This document shows, piece after piece, positions 1 to 7,019 of a stretch of DNA of 12,877 nt. The notes under the pieces are model-generated. The model did no database searches and was not told the origin of the DNA. It saw only the letters and a list, made by a program, of their open reading frames with translations. The stretch lies in contig JAIROH010000046.1 in NCBI GenBank assembly GCA_031257595.1, forward strand, positions 1 to 12,877, given 5' to 3'. The translations under genes and the position numbers were made by a program. This DNA is from Treponema sp. Lineage in GTDB: Bacteria > Spirochaetota > Spirochaetia > Treponematales > Breznakiellaceae. Numbering within the stretch: the first letter of the stretch is position 1; the number at the start of each line of letters is the position of its first letter.

Positions 1-74
1 AAATCCGCTCCCTTACGGTGGACGCCATGCCCGATACCAGCGTCTTGCCGGCGTGCATGGCGACCCTCAGGTGA
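1..74. other. Left-edge fragment, open on both strands; gene identity undecided
   Basis: Two readings compete. On the + strand, the frame from base 3 is open to a TGA at 72-74 with strongly GC-biased third positions, so it could be the last 23 codons of a gene lying 19 nt upstream of uvrB. On the - strand, an ATG at 58-56 is preceded by a good GAGGG Shine-Dalgarno at 6-nt-like spacing and opens a frame running off the window start (it begins M-H-A-G-K-T-L-V-S-G). I recognise neither product. The segment also holds a perfect 8-bp inverted repeat, CGCCATGC at 23-30 and GCATGGCG at 55-62, with no following T-run. Sequence left of the window would decide the matter. Confidence 0.3.
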
Positions 75-93
75 CTGACACCCGAACCGTTGT

Positions 94-2103
94 ATGCGAC
101 GCTTTAAGGTAGTTGCCCCCTATGGGCCCGCGGGGGATCAGGGCGAAGCGATTGAGGCGCTGGCTGCGGGGATTAGGGCGGGCGAAAAGTTCCAGACCCT
201 TCAGGGGGTAACCGGTTCGGGGAAAACCTTTACGATGGCAAAGATCATCGAGGCGGTGCAGATGCCCACCCTCGTGATAAGCCACAACAAAACCCTCGCC
301 GCACAGCTTTTCAGGGAATTTAAGGGATTTTTCCCCGACAACGCCGTAGAATACTTTGTTTCCTATTACGACTATTACCAGCCGGAAGCCTACGTTGCCA
401 GCCGGGATCTCTATATCGAAAAGGACGCTTCGATAAACGACGAGATTGAGCGGATGAGGCTTTCCGCCACCCGAAGCCTTATGGAGCGGGAGGACGTGGT
501 CATCGTGGCTACGGTTTCCTGCATTTACGGTCTGGCTACCCCGGAAGTTTACCGAAAGATGACAGCGAGTTTTTCGGTGGGCGACACGCTGGATACCGAC
601 AGCCTTATGCGGCGTTTTGTCGAACTCCAGTACGAGCGGAACGACGCCGTCCTTGAACGGGGATCGTTCAGGCGGCGGGGCGACACGCTGGAAATCTACC
701 CCGCCTACCTCGAAGAAGCCTACAGGGTGGATCTCGACTGGGACAGGGTGGAACGGATACGCCGCTTCGAGCCTGTGTCGGGGAAAACCATCGAAGACCT
801 TGACCGGGCGATGATCTACCCGGCCAAGCAGTTTGTCATGCCCGGAGAGATGATCCGCGACGCCCTTTCTTCAATAAAAGAGGAGCTTGCCGAACGCTAT
901 GAATTCCTTAAAAATACCGGGAAAAACCTTGAGGCGGAACGGCTTAAAACCAGGGTCGAATATGATATAGAAATGCTTACCGAAATGGGCTATTGTCCGG
1001 GCATCGAAAACTATTCGGCGCCCCTGGCGGGCAGAAGGCCCGGCGATCCTCCCGATACGCTTATCGACTATCTGCCCAAGGGCCCGGGCGGAACGCCGGC
1101 CCATCTTACGTTTATCGACGAAAGCCACGTTACCCTGCCCCAGATCGGCGCGATGTACGCAGGGGACAGGAGCCGCAAACAGAACCTCGTCGATTACGGT
1201 TTCCGCCTGCCCTGTGCGCTTGACAACAGGCCCCTCCGGTTCGATGAATTTGAAAAGCGGCTCGGTAAAGTCGTCTATGTCTCCGCGACGCCGGGAAAGG
1301 CGGAAGCGGAAAAATCCGCCCGGATTGTGCAGCAGCTGATCCGGCCCACAGGTCTTCTTGACCCGGAAATCGAGGTGCGGCCCAGCGAAGGCCAGATGGA
1401 AGACATTTACGCCGAAGTGCGAAAACGCATCGACGCCGGGGAACGGAGCCTTATCCTCACCCTGACCAAAAAAATGGCGGAAGACCTTACCGATTACCTT
1501 TCCGGCCTCGGCCTCAAGGTACGCTACATTCACAGCGAAGTGGAAACCATAGAACGGGTTGAAATTCTTACCCAGCTTCGTTCCGGGGATTTCGACGTGC
1601 TTGTGGGAATCAACCTTTTGCGGGAAGGCATCGACCTGCCGGAAGTTTCGTTTATCGCGATACTCGACGCCGACAAAATAGGTTTTCTGCGTTCGCTGAC
1701 AAGCCTTGTCCAGATTATAGGCCGGGCCGCCCGGAACGCCGCGGGAAAGGTGATCATGTACGCCGACAGGATGAGCGACGCGATGGAAGCGGCCCTTGCG
1801 GAAACAAAACGCCGCCGGGAAATTCAAATGGCCTACAACAAACAGCACGGCATTACCCCCGCGACGGTAAAGAAAGCCATTGCCGACATCCTTGTCCGCC
1901 ATGCCGAAGAAGCCGCGGACGCCGCCGCCGCTTCCATCGAGGTTCTTAAAAAATCCTACAATGTTCTTGTTCCCGCCCAGCGAAAACAGCTTGTCAGGGC
2001 GCTGGAAAACGAGATGCTTGAACACGCCAAAAAACTTGAGTTTGAGGAAGCGGCGGCGATCCGGGACGAGATACAGCGCATACAGGAACTGGGAAAGAAG
2101 TGA
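94..2103 (+). CDS. uvrB: UvrABC excinuclease subunit B (DNA helicase-like damage verification)
   Basis: UvrB takes over damaged DNA from UvrA, checks the lesion by threading one strand behind its beta-hairpin, and recruits UvrC for dual incision in nucleotide excision repair in the cytoplasm. The 669-aa product has normal family length. Visible elements: Walker A GVTGSGKT at residues 38-45; the tyrosine-rich beta-hairpin with YYDYYQPEAY at about 91-100 followed by YIEKD; the Walker B-like DESH at 342-345; VSATPG and GINLLREGIDLPEVS helicase motifs; a QIIGRAARN motif VI; and a C-terminal UVR motif at about 634-664 that contacts UvrC. The ATG at 94 is the only usable start because an in-frame TGA lies at 76-78. 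It has no clear Shine-Dalgarno, so coupling to an upstream gene or leaderless translation is possible. Motif VI region reads DADKIGFLRS where many bacteria have DADKEGFLRS; I take this as lineage variation. Confidence 0.97.
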   Translation: MRRFKVVAPYGPAGDQGEAIEALAAGIRAGEKFQTLQGVTGSGKTFTMAKIIEAVQMPTLVISHNKTLAAQLFREFKGFFPDNAVEYFVSYYDYYQPEAYVASRDLYIEKDASINDEIERMRLSATRSLMEREDVVIVATVSCIYGLATPEVYRKMTASFSVGDTLDTDSLMRRFVELQYERNDAVLERGSFRRRGDTLEIYPAYLEEAYRVDLDWDRVERIRRFEPVSGKTIEDLDRAMIYPAKQFVMPGEMIRDALSSIKEELAERYEFLKNTGKNLEAERLKTRVEYDIEMLTEMGYCPGIENYSAPLAGRRPGDPPDTLIDYLPKGPGGTPAHLTFIDESHVTLPQIGAMYAGDRSRKQNLVDYGFRLPCALDNRPLRFDEFEKRLGKVVYVSATPGKAEAEKSARIVQQLIRPTGLLDPEIEVRPSEGQMEDIYAEVRKRIDAGERSLILTLTKKMAEDLTDYLSGLGLKVRYIHSEVETIERVEILTQLRSGDFDVLVGINLLREGIDLPEVSFIAILDADKIGFLRSLTSLVQIIGRAARNAAGKVIMYADRMSDAMEAALAETKRRREIQMAYNKQHGITPATVKKAIADILVRHAEEAADAAAASIEVLKKSYNVLVPAQRKQLVRALENEMLEHAKKLEFEEAAAIRDEIQRIQELGKK

Positions 2104-2138
2104 GCCAATCCCAAAACTCTGTTAGTTTCGGGATTGGC
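2104..2138 (-). repeat. Dispersed palindromic repeat, copy 1 (possible uvrB terminator)
   Basis: Starting directly after the uvrB stop, GCCAATCCCAAAAC (2104-2117) pairs with GTTTCGGGATTGGC (2125-2138) across a 7-nt loop, leaving one A/C mismatch that becomes a G-U pair on the opposite strand. Only a weak T-rich tail follows (TTCGGAGTTTCT). It may stop or protect the uvrB transcript. Its reverse complement matches a second copy at 9991-10026 almost along its whole length, so it is a repeat family rather than just a local terminator. Confidence 0.7.
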
Positions 2139-2263
2139 TTCGGAGTTTCTCAGCCTAAATCTTTATTGTATAACGATTTACGCCCTTAAAACCGGAACAG
2201 TAGCCCTGAATTTAGGCCGGCTCTGTAACTAAGCCCCGCCGGAAAAATGCCGATATAAGAGGT

Positions 2264-3070
2264 ATGAAAACCTTTAGTTTTATTGTCGTATGCGCTTTGG
2301 TCTTGACGGCCGTCGTTCCGGCCCAGACCGGAAAGCCGGTATCCATGCCGGCCGGATCTTTCAGTCAGGAAGGAATTGCATCCTGGTACGGAGCCGAATT
2401 TGAAGGGAAGCCTACCGCGTCGGGTGAGATCTTCAACGCGTCCCAGTTTACCGCGGCCCATCCTACGTTACCATTTGGGACCATGCTCAGGGTGACGAAT
2501 AAACACAACAATAAAACGGTAACTGTACGGATCAACGACAGGGGGCCGTTTGTTTCGGCCCGGATTATAGACCTTTCCAGGGCGGCGGCCCAGCAGCTTG
2601 ACATGATCAAAACCGGAACCGCCCCGGTACTTGTGGAAAGCATTGAGCCGGGGAAAACTCCGCTGCCGGAACCGGAATCGGTTGTCCAAATCCAGCCGGG
2701 ATCGGTACAGCCCCTGAGCGCGCTTCAACCGGCTCAGTCTTCGAATACGGTTCAGCCGGCCGTTTCCCCGGCCCGGCCGCCGGCCGTTTCCCAGCCGGAC
2801 CCGGCGCTGCTTAAAGGAGCCGTTCCGGGAGACCCAGCACTGGCCGACGGCAAGCTGTACCGTATCCAGGTCGGCGCCTACATACAGCCGAAAAACGCCG
2901 TGGAAGCTTTCGACAAGCTTAAAAGAACCGGCCTTAATCCCGCTTATGAAAAGTACAATGATTTTTATCGGGTTGTACTTACCGGGGTCAAAAATACGGA
3001 AGTTCAGACCGTAGCCGAAAAGATAAGTCAGGCGGGTTTTCGGGAAGCAATCATCAAAGAAGAAAATTAG
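2264..3070 (+). CDS. rlpA: RlpA-family septal lytic transglycosylase with SPOR domain
   Basis: RlpA cleaves peptidoglycan strands stripped of stem peptides, usually at the division septum, where the SPOR domain binds denuded glycan. The 268-aa protein has a signal peptide (hydrophobic about 4-18, V-P-A then Q21, giving a likely cleavage after A20, no lipobox). A double-psi beta-barrel follows from about 36 to 125, with GIASWYG at 37-43, E55, H66 and NDRGPF at 91-96. The spacing E55-H66-D92 is the same as E120-H131-D157 of Pseudomonas RlpA, so the catalytic acids appear intact. A Pro/Gln/Ser linker (about 130-195) with VQP-like repeats leads to a complete SPOR domain at about 198-265. An AGAGG at 2258-2262 lies only 1 nt from the ATG, unusually close, but a later start would lose the signal peptide. 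A weak -10 (TATAAC, 2169-2174) has no good -35. The gene stands between the uvrB stem-loop and the 3071-3478 palindrome. Confidence 0.93.
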   Translation: MKTFSFIVVCALVLTAVVPAQTGKPVSMPAGSFSQEGIASWYGAEFEGKPTASGEIFNASQFTAAHPTLPFGTMLRVTNKHNNKTVTVRINDRGPFVSARIIDLSRAAAQQLDMIKTGTAPVLVESIEPGKTPLPEPESVVQIQPGSVQPLSALQPAQSSNTVQPAVSPARPPAVSQPDPALLKGAVPGDPALADGKLYRIQVGAYIQPKNAVEAFDKLKRTGLNPAYEKYNDFYRVVLTGVKNTEVQTVAEKISQAGFREAIIKEEN

Positions 3071-3478
3071 TGTTCTGACAAATACAGATTTCAACAAGAT
3101 CGTATTCAACAGATGAAGGTCTACTCTTATTAGTTTTGGCAAAATTAAAGAACGGATAGTGTCAAAACCCACGTCGCCGGGGGTGATGCATGCGCATGCG
3201 CCCGTCACGGCAGATTGCCGGACGCCTGTGTTTGGTATAAGACGGCGGCAATTCCCCCGTGAAGAGCATGCGGCGTCCGTAGGTAATGGCCAGACCAGAG
3301 TCTGCGGAGGAGAAGGTGACGACCGTCTAGCTCGAGCGGGGGTTGCCGCCGTCCTGTGGTAACGCAAAGGCATCCGGCGCGTTAGGGGCACGGGCGCATG
3401 CGTCTGCCCCACTAAGCAGCAACATGGGCGAAAGCTGTCATTGTAACATTTGATTAGGACAGAACACCCACCGATGAA
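3071..3478. other. Convergent intergenic interval with no credible gene
   Basis: This interval separates rlpA (+) from the small membrane-protein gene (-). Short open frames in it have no ribosome-binding site and no recognisable or codon-biased product. Its first seven bases, TGTTCTG (3071-3077), are complementary to CAGAACA (3460-3466), and CAAAT (3079-3083) can pair with ATTTG (3448-3452). An AT-rich 19-bp near-palindrome, TTAGTTTTGGCAAAATTAA, lies at 3130-3148 and includes a -35-like TTGGCA at 3136-3141, but no convincing -10 follows at the proper distance. The rest is dominated by the long palindrome listed separately. Confidence 0.7.
3179..3412. ncRNA. Unidentified long imperfect palindrome; candidate structured RNA or fold-back element
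   Basis: Nested complementary segments share a centre at about 3297.5. They are 3188-3205 with 3390-3407 (13 perfect pairs CGCATGCGCCCGT/ACGGGCGCATGCG plus a G-U and three more); 3217-3226 with 3369-3378 (9 of 10); GACGGCGGCAA 3241-3251 with 3343-3353 (11 perfect) continued by CCCCCG 3254-3259 with 3337-3342 across a TT bulge; GAGC 3264-3267 with 3330-3333; 3270-3277 with 3318-3326 (8 pairs, one bulge); and a terminal hairpin CAGAC-CAGA-GTCTG at 3291-3304. Between helices the loops are nearly symmetric (11 by 11, 14 by 15 nt). GCATGCG occurs four times. Wobble pairs do not settle the strand. I checked by eye against RNase P RNA, tmRNA, SRP RNA, 6S RNA and group I/II intron cores and saw none of their hallmark motifs. 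A MITE-like or attC-like DNA hairpin remains possible. Confidence 0.55.
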
Positions 3479-3805
3479 TTATTCTTCGCTTTCCGTTTCG
3501 GCTCTGTTCCCGCCCCGTTCCCAGTGGGGAAGGTTTTCCTCGTCCGCGTCAATTTCTTCCTGAGCCGGCTGTTCCGCCTTGAGCTTTTCCTGTTCCGCCG
3601 CCTCTTTGGCCTTGCGTTCGTCCGTCGCAAGTTTGCGGTTATACATAAAAAGAGCCAGGGCGGCAAGGATGATGCCGTCCATCATGTATTTTTCAATTTT
3701 CTCGCCAAGACTGAACGACGTAAAATGACGTATAAGACTGTATACAATCAACGATATTCCCAGCCCCGCGGTAATCCACAAAAGCGTTTTCCGGTTTAAT
3801 TTCAA
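3479..3805 (-). CDS. Small two-TM membrane protein with charged C-terminal tail
   Basis: I do not recognise this family. The product (108 aa) has two hydrophobic segments, about residues 8-25 (LLWITAGLGISLIVYSLI) and about 43-56 (GIILAALALFMYN), and then a long, very acidic/lysine-rich tail suggestive of a short coiled coil in the cytoplasm. The start is probably the TTG at 3805-3803: an AGGAG lies 6 nt upstream of it, whereas the more upstream in-frame TTG (3811) abuts that AGGAG with no spacing. It sits 45 nt downstream of the coiled-coil gene, separated by a GC-rich hairpin, and is likely its operon partner. A role next to the large membrane coiled-coil protein is inference from position only. 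Confidence 0.75.
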   Translation of the reverse strand: MKLNRKTLLWITAGLGISLIVYSLIRHFTSFSLGEKIEKYMMDGIILAALALFMYNRKLATDERKAKEAAEQEKLKAEQPAQEEIDADEENLPHWERGGNRAETESEE

Positions 3806-3823
3806 CGACAACTCCTGTATAAG

Positions 3824-3839
3824 GCGGCGGAATCGCCGC
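3824..3839 (-). promoter_or_regulatory. Intercistronic GC hairpin
   Basis: A perfect 6-bp stem (GCGGCG/CGCCGC) with a 4-nt loop lies between the coiled-coil gene and the small membrane-protein gene. No T-run follows it on the - strand, so it is more likely an mRNA stability or partial attenuation element than a terminator. Confidence 0.45.
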
Positions 3840-3850
3840 TTGTTAATCGA

Positions 3851-6800
3851 TTATTCTTTTAAGCCCATTTCAAGTATCAGTTCAACTTCCCCTTTGGACA
3901 TCTTGAGGGCCGTGGCTATTTCGTCCACTTTCCAGCCCTGGCGGGCAAGCTTTATCGCGTTGTCCCTGGCCGCTATGCTGGGCGCTCCCTTCGTTGAAGC
4001 TCTGGGAACCTTTCCTTCGTCTTTGAGCAGCGCCCCGAACAGTTTGACATGTTCCTGAACCTGTTTGTTTATGTCTTCAAACCTCGTTTCCGCGCGGGCA
4101 AGCCAGTCCCGGGCAACCTGCATATCTTCAATGCGTTTTTCTATTTTCTCAATGTTTTCGTCAAGCTTTTCAAGCTTCTCTTCCGCTTCTTTCGCCCTGC
4201 CGCTTGCCTCCGAAAGCTCCGTAATCGCCGGCCCCAGGGCTTCAAGCTCGTCGGAAGATTTGTCGATCTGTTCGGTAAAACGCTTAATTGCCGCGTCGGT
4301 TTCTTCAAGGAGGCTGAAATTCCGGTCTATACCCGCATTGGTTTCATCCAGTACCCGGTTTTTCCGCTCCAGCCGCTGGAAACGTTCTTCCGATTCCTTC
4401 ATCGCTTCGTCAAGCTTTCTAAGCTGGACCTGCATGCCCTGGAGTATGTCGTCCGAAGTCGTTACAAGCCTGAGTTTTTCTTCCACCGCCTGGGACGTAC
4501 CGATAAGCCGGTTAAAATCGTTTTCCATGACATCAAGGTGATGTTTTTCCGAAAGGAAACGATTCATCTTGGCGTTCACCTCGTCGCCGAGCCGGCGTAC
4601 GGTGACACACTGGGCTTCTATCTGCGCCGCTTCGGTACGCCGTTGATCAAGGCCCTTCAGCTCTCCCTTGAGATCTTCTATACGGCGTTCAAGATCCAGC
4701 CTAAGCTCGTCGGCTTTTTCAAAGAGCCTTGTCTGTGAAGAAAAATCCCTGATGCCTTCCCGTATTTCTCCTATTTCATTTTTTAGCCTGTCAACGCTGC
4801 CGGAAGTTTCGGCAACCAGGTCCTTGACCCTGTTTCTGGCATCCTCCACCGCTTTTTCCGTATCCTGAAAGTTGAGGCTGAATTTATCCTGCCAGTTTTC
4901 AAATTCCGCCCGGACCTTGTCTATCCGTTCGGTTGTCTCAAAGGAATAACGCTCAATTTTCGCGTTAATTGCGGTTTCCGTTTTTTCAAAAACGGCGCCG
5001 AATTTGTTTCGCCAGTCATCAAATTCCGTTTGGGCTTTGTCCAGCCGCTCGGTTGTTTCAAGAGAATGGCGCTCAAGTTCCGTAGTAATTTCGGCTTCCG
5101 TTTTCCGGAGTGAATCGTCAAATTTATCCTGCCAGTTTTCAAACTCCGTCCGGGCCGCGTCTATTCGTTCGGTTGTTTCAAGAGAATGGCTGTCCAGCCG
5201 GGCATTGATTGCCGTTTCCGTTTCCTTGACGGCATCGGCGTTTGTGGCTGCCGCTTCCCTAAGGGAGGCGCTGAACCTGTTCTGCCAGTCTTCCATTTCT
5301 CGCTGGTTTTGTTTGATCCGCTCTTCCATTTCCAGGGAATAGCGGCCAAGCTCGGCCTGGACGGTGTTCTCCGCCTGGAGGCGGGCGTCTTCCAGATCGG
5401 CCTTGAGCTGTTCCTGAAGCTCCGCGAGGCTGCGGTCGGTCCCGGTCATGCCGGCCCGGATGCCTTCCTCAAAAGCCCCGGCCTCGGCCTTGAGCCGTTC
5501 CAGGCCTGCTCTAAGCTCCGCGGTAAAAGAAAGCTCCAGATCGCCGCGCTCCGCCTGGGCCTGTTCACCGATGCTTTGGATCCGCAGATCAAATTCCGCC
5601 TGCCAGTCGTCGACTTTCCGGTTAAGGTCCTGGCCCCGTTTGGCAAGGTCGGCAAAAAATTCGTCTTCAAAAACCTGAATTTTTTCCGACACGTTTTCGT
5701 AGGCTTTTGTTTTAAGGCCGTCAAGCTCCCGTTCCAGTTCCGCCATATCCGCCCTGACGGCGTCCGCCGATTCGGCAAAGATACGAGCCTGGTTTTCCCT
5801 GGCCTGTCTCTGTTCTTCTTCAAAGCGGGCAAAATCCTGGCGCACCTTTGCTTCGGATTCTTCTACAACGAGCTGTAGCTGCTGGTCGAGCTTTTCCGCT
5901 TCTCCGGCCATGGATTCAAAGCGTTCCCACTGCCGGGCCTGAAGCTCCCGGTATTCCGCCATCTTTTCTTCGGCCTCCCGCAGAATACGCTGTTCCGCTT
6001 CGGAAGCCTTTTGTGCAAGGTCGTCCCCCAGTTTCGCAAGCCGGTTTTCGGTCTCCTCCGCGGCGGCGTTCCACTGGGCCCGCTGGGAAAGAGCCAGGGC
6101 GTCCAGGGCTTCCACGTCACGTTTCCATTCGGCCTGGAATTCCTTCTGTTCTTCTTTGTACGATTTTAGCAGCTCCTGGATATCCGCCGCCTTTGCCTTG
6201 GTGTTTTCCCTGAACTCCTTGAGCTTTTCCTCCACCGTCTCGTGAAAGCGTTTTACCCGTTCCAGGGCGTCTTCCTTAAGTTTGACGAGGGCCGCCTCTT
6301 CAAATTTATTCGCCCGCGCTCCCGCCCGTTCAAGGGCTTCCTGAAGGGTCTTGTTGACGACTTCCACATCACGGGCAAGCTGGGCCTTGCGCTCGTTTTC
6401 GATATGGTCTATTGCCGCCCGGTGATCCTCGACCTGGCGTTCAACGGTTTCCGCCGCCGTCTGGAGATCCGAAACCGTCGAACGAACCGCGGCGACCAGC
6501 GATTCGGCGGTGTTTTCAAGAAACGAGGAATTTTCCCGCTCAAAGCGGAGCTCAATGGCTCCGATGTCCTTTTCTATATCAGTAAACTGGGCTTTTACCT
6601 CGTTTATTTTTTTATCAAGCTGTTCCGCGAAAACCGACTCGTCCCTAAGGCGGCCAAGGTTTTCTTCCACCCGGCTTGTCATGCGAACCAGTTCTTCAAG
6701 CGATTTATCGTAGGCGTTAATCCGCTCTCCAATCCGGTTTACCGCATCGGCCTTTTCGGCAAGGTCCTCTTCGGTAACGGTAAGCCTGTTGAGCACTTCT

Positions 6801-7015
6801 TTGGCGGCGCTTTTTTTTACGTCAAGTTCCACGCCGTAATCACGAACGGCCGCGGCTTTTTCCTCGGCGAAGGCCGAAATTTCTTCTTTAAGCTGTTTGC
6901 CGTAGTTCCGCGCCAGATTCACGGAACGGTTATGCCGGTCCAGATACCGCACCAAGATTATCGCGAGAGCGCAAATTCCCAAGGTTAAAAGGTTTCCTAC
7001 CGTAAAGAAGCTCAT
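3851..7015 (-). CDS. Giant spirochaete coiled-coil membrane protein (SpiroCoCo-like) with C-terminal HTH-like segment
   Basis: The 1054-aa protein begins with a single transmembrane helix (about 7-23, LLTLGICALAIILVRYL). It continues as nearly uninterrupted Glu/Lys/Ala-rich coiled coil to about 1000 and ends with a compact segment at 1017-1054 (RDNAIKLARQGWKVDEIATA, then LKMSKGEVELILE) that resembles a helix-turn-helix. Annotation pipelines call similar spirochaete proteins 'SpiroCoCo' or misname them chromosome-segregation ATPases; no Walker motif is present here. Residues 559-729 contain four tandem copies of an about 40-aa unit of the form (H/Y)S-x-E-T-T-E-R-(I/L)-D then E-(F)-x-x-W-(Q/R)-x-K-F, starting at 559, 610, 650 and 690; the first spacing is 51. 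The ATG follows the HAD stop by 4 nt, so translation is probably coupled. A filament- or tether-like role at the inner membrane is inference. Confidence 0.9.
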   Translation of the reverse strand: MSFFTVGNLLTLGICALAIILVRYLDRHNRSVNLARNYGKQLKEEISAFAEEKAAAVRDYGVELDVKKSAAKEVLNRLTVTEEDLAEKADAVNRIGERINAYDKSLEELVRMTSRVEENLGRLRDESVFAEQLDKKINEVKAQFTDIEKDIGAIELRFERENSSFLENTAESLVAAVRSTVSDLQTAAETVERQVEDHRAAIDHIENERKAQLARDVEVVNKTLQEALERAGARANKFEEAALVKLKEDALERVKRFHETVEEKLKEFRENTKAKAADIQELLKSYKEEQKEFQAEWKRDVEALDALALSQRAQWNAAAEETENRLAKLGDDLAQKASEAEQRILREAEEKMAEYRELQARQWERFESMAGEAEKLDQQLQLVVEESEAKVRQDFARFEEEQRQARENQARIFAESADAVRADMAELERELDGLKTKAYENVSEKIQVFEDEFFADLAKRGQDLNRKVDDWQAEFDLRIQSIGEQAQAERGDLELSFTAELRAGLERLKAEAGAFEEGIRAGMTGTDRSLAELQEQLKADLEDARLQAENTVQAELGRYSLEMEERIKQNQREMEDWQNRFSASLREAAATNADAVKETETAINARLDSHSLETTERIDAARTEFENWQDKFDDSLRKTEAEITTELERHSLETTERLDKAQTEFDDWRNKFGAVFEKTETAINAKIERYSFETTERIDKVRAEFENWQDKFSLNFQDTEKAVEDARNRVKDLVAETSGSVDRLKNEIGEIREGIRDFSSQTRLFEKADELRLDLERRIEDLKGELKGLDQRRTEAAQIEAQCVTVRRLGDEVNAKMNRFLSEKHHLDVMENDFNRLIGTSQAVEEKLRLVTTSDDILQGMQVQLRKLDEAMKESEERFQRLERKNRVLDETNAGIDRNFSLLEETDAAIKRFTEQIDKSSDELEALGPAITELSEASGRAKEAEEKLEKLDENIEKIEKRIEDMQVARDWLARAETRFEDINKQVQEHVKLFGALLKDEGKVPRASTKGAPSIAARDNAIKLARQGWKVDEIATALKMSKGEVELILEMGLKE
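4829..5341 (-). repeat. Tandem 120-bp coding repeats inside the coiled-coil gene
   Basis: Four consecutive units encode residues 559-598, 610-649, 650-689 and 690-729. The last three are exactly 120 bp apart; the first is followed by an extra 33 bp (11 codons, one hendecad). DNA similarity is high (for example the segment coding for HSLETTER is almost the same at 5047-5068 and 5167-5188). A more diverged relative with V-D-D-W-Q-A-E-F lies further N-terminal. The units keep the frame, so they expand or shrink the rod without breaking the gene. Confidence 0.75.
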
Positions 7016-7019
7016 TAGC

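Noticed and set aside
871..2025. Long open frame antisense to uvrB (384 codons)
   Set aside because: It lies wholly opposite an unmistakable uvrB, has a Phe/Gly/Arg-rich composition typical of the complement of GC-rich coding DNA, and shows no family motif.
3159..3362. 67-codon frame within the palindrome
   Set aside because: No Shine-Dalgarno and no coding bias, and the base pattern is explained by the inverted-repeat structure.
2468..3412. Minus-strand open frame (314 codons) across rlpA and the palindrome
   Set aside because: It is antisense to rlpA, begins inside the palindrome, has Arg/Pro-rich low-complexity translation and no ribosome-binding site.
3421..3466. Possible tmRNA or tRNA-like 3' end
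   Set aside because: No T-arm GGTTCRA sequence, no acceptor pairing and no CCA at the end.
3453..3474. ACAGAA-like sequence resembling the 3' conserved P4 strand of RNase P RNA
   Set aside because: The essential 5' partner motif (GAGGAAAGTCC-like) is absent anywhere in 3071-3478.
4049..4738. Plus-strand open frames antisense to the coiled-coil gene
   Set aside because: Third-position bias mirrors the coiled-coil gene on the other strand; the translations are Phe/Leu/Arg shadows of Glu/Lys-rich codons.
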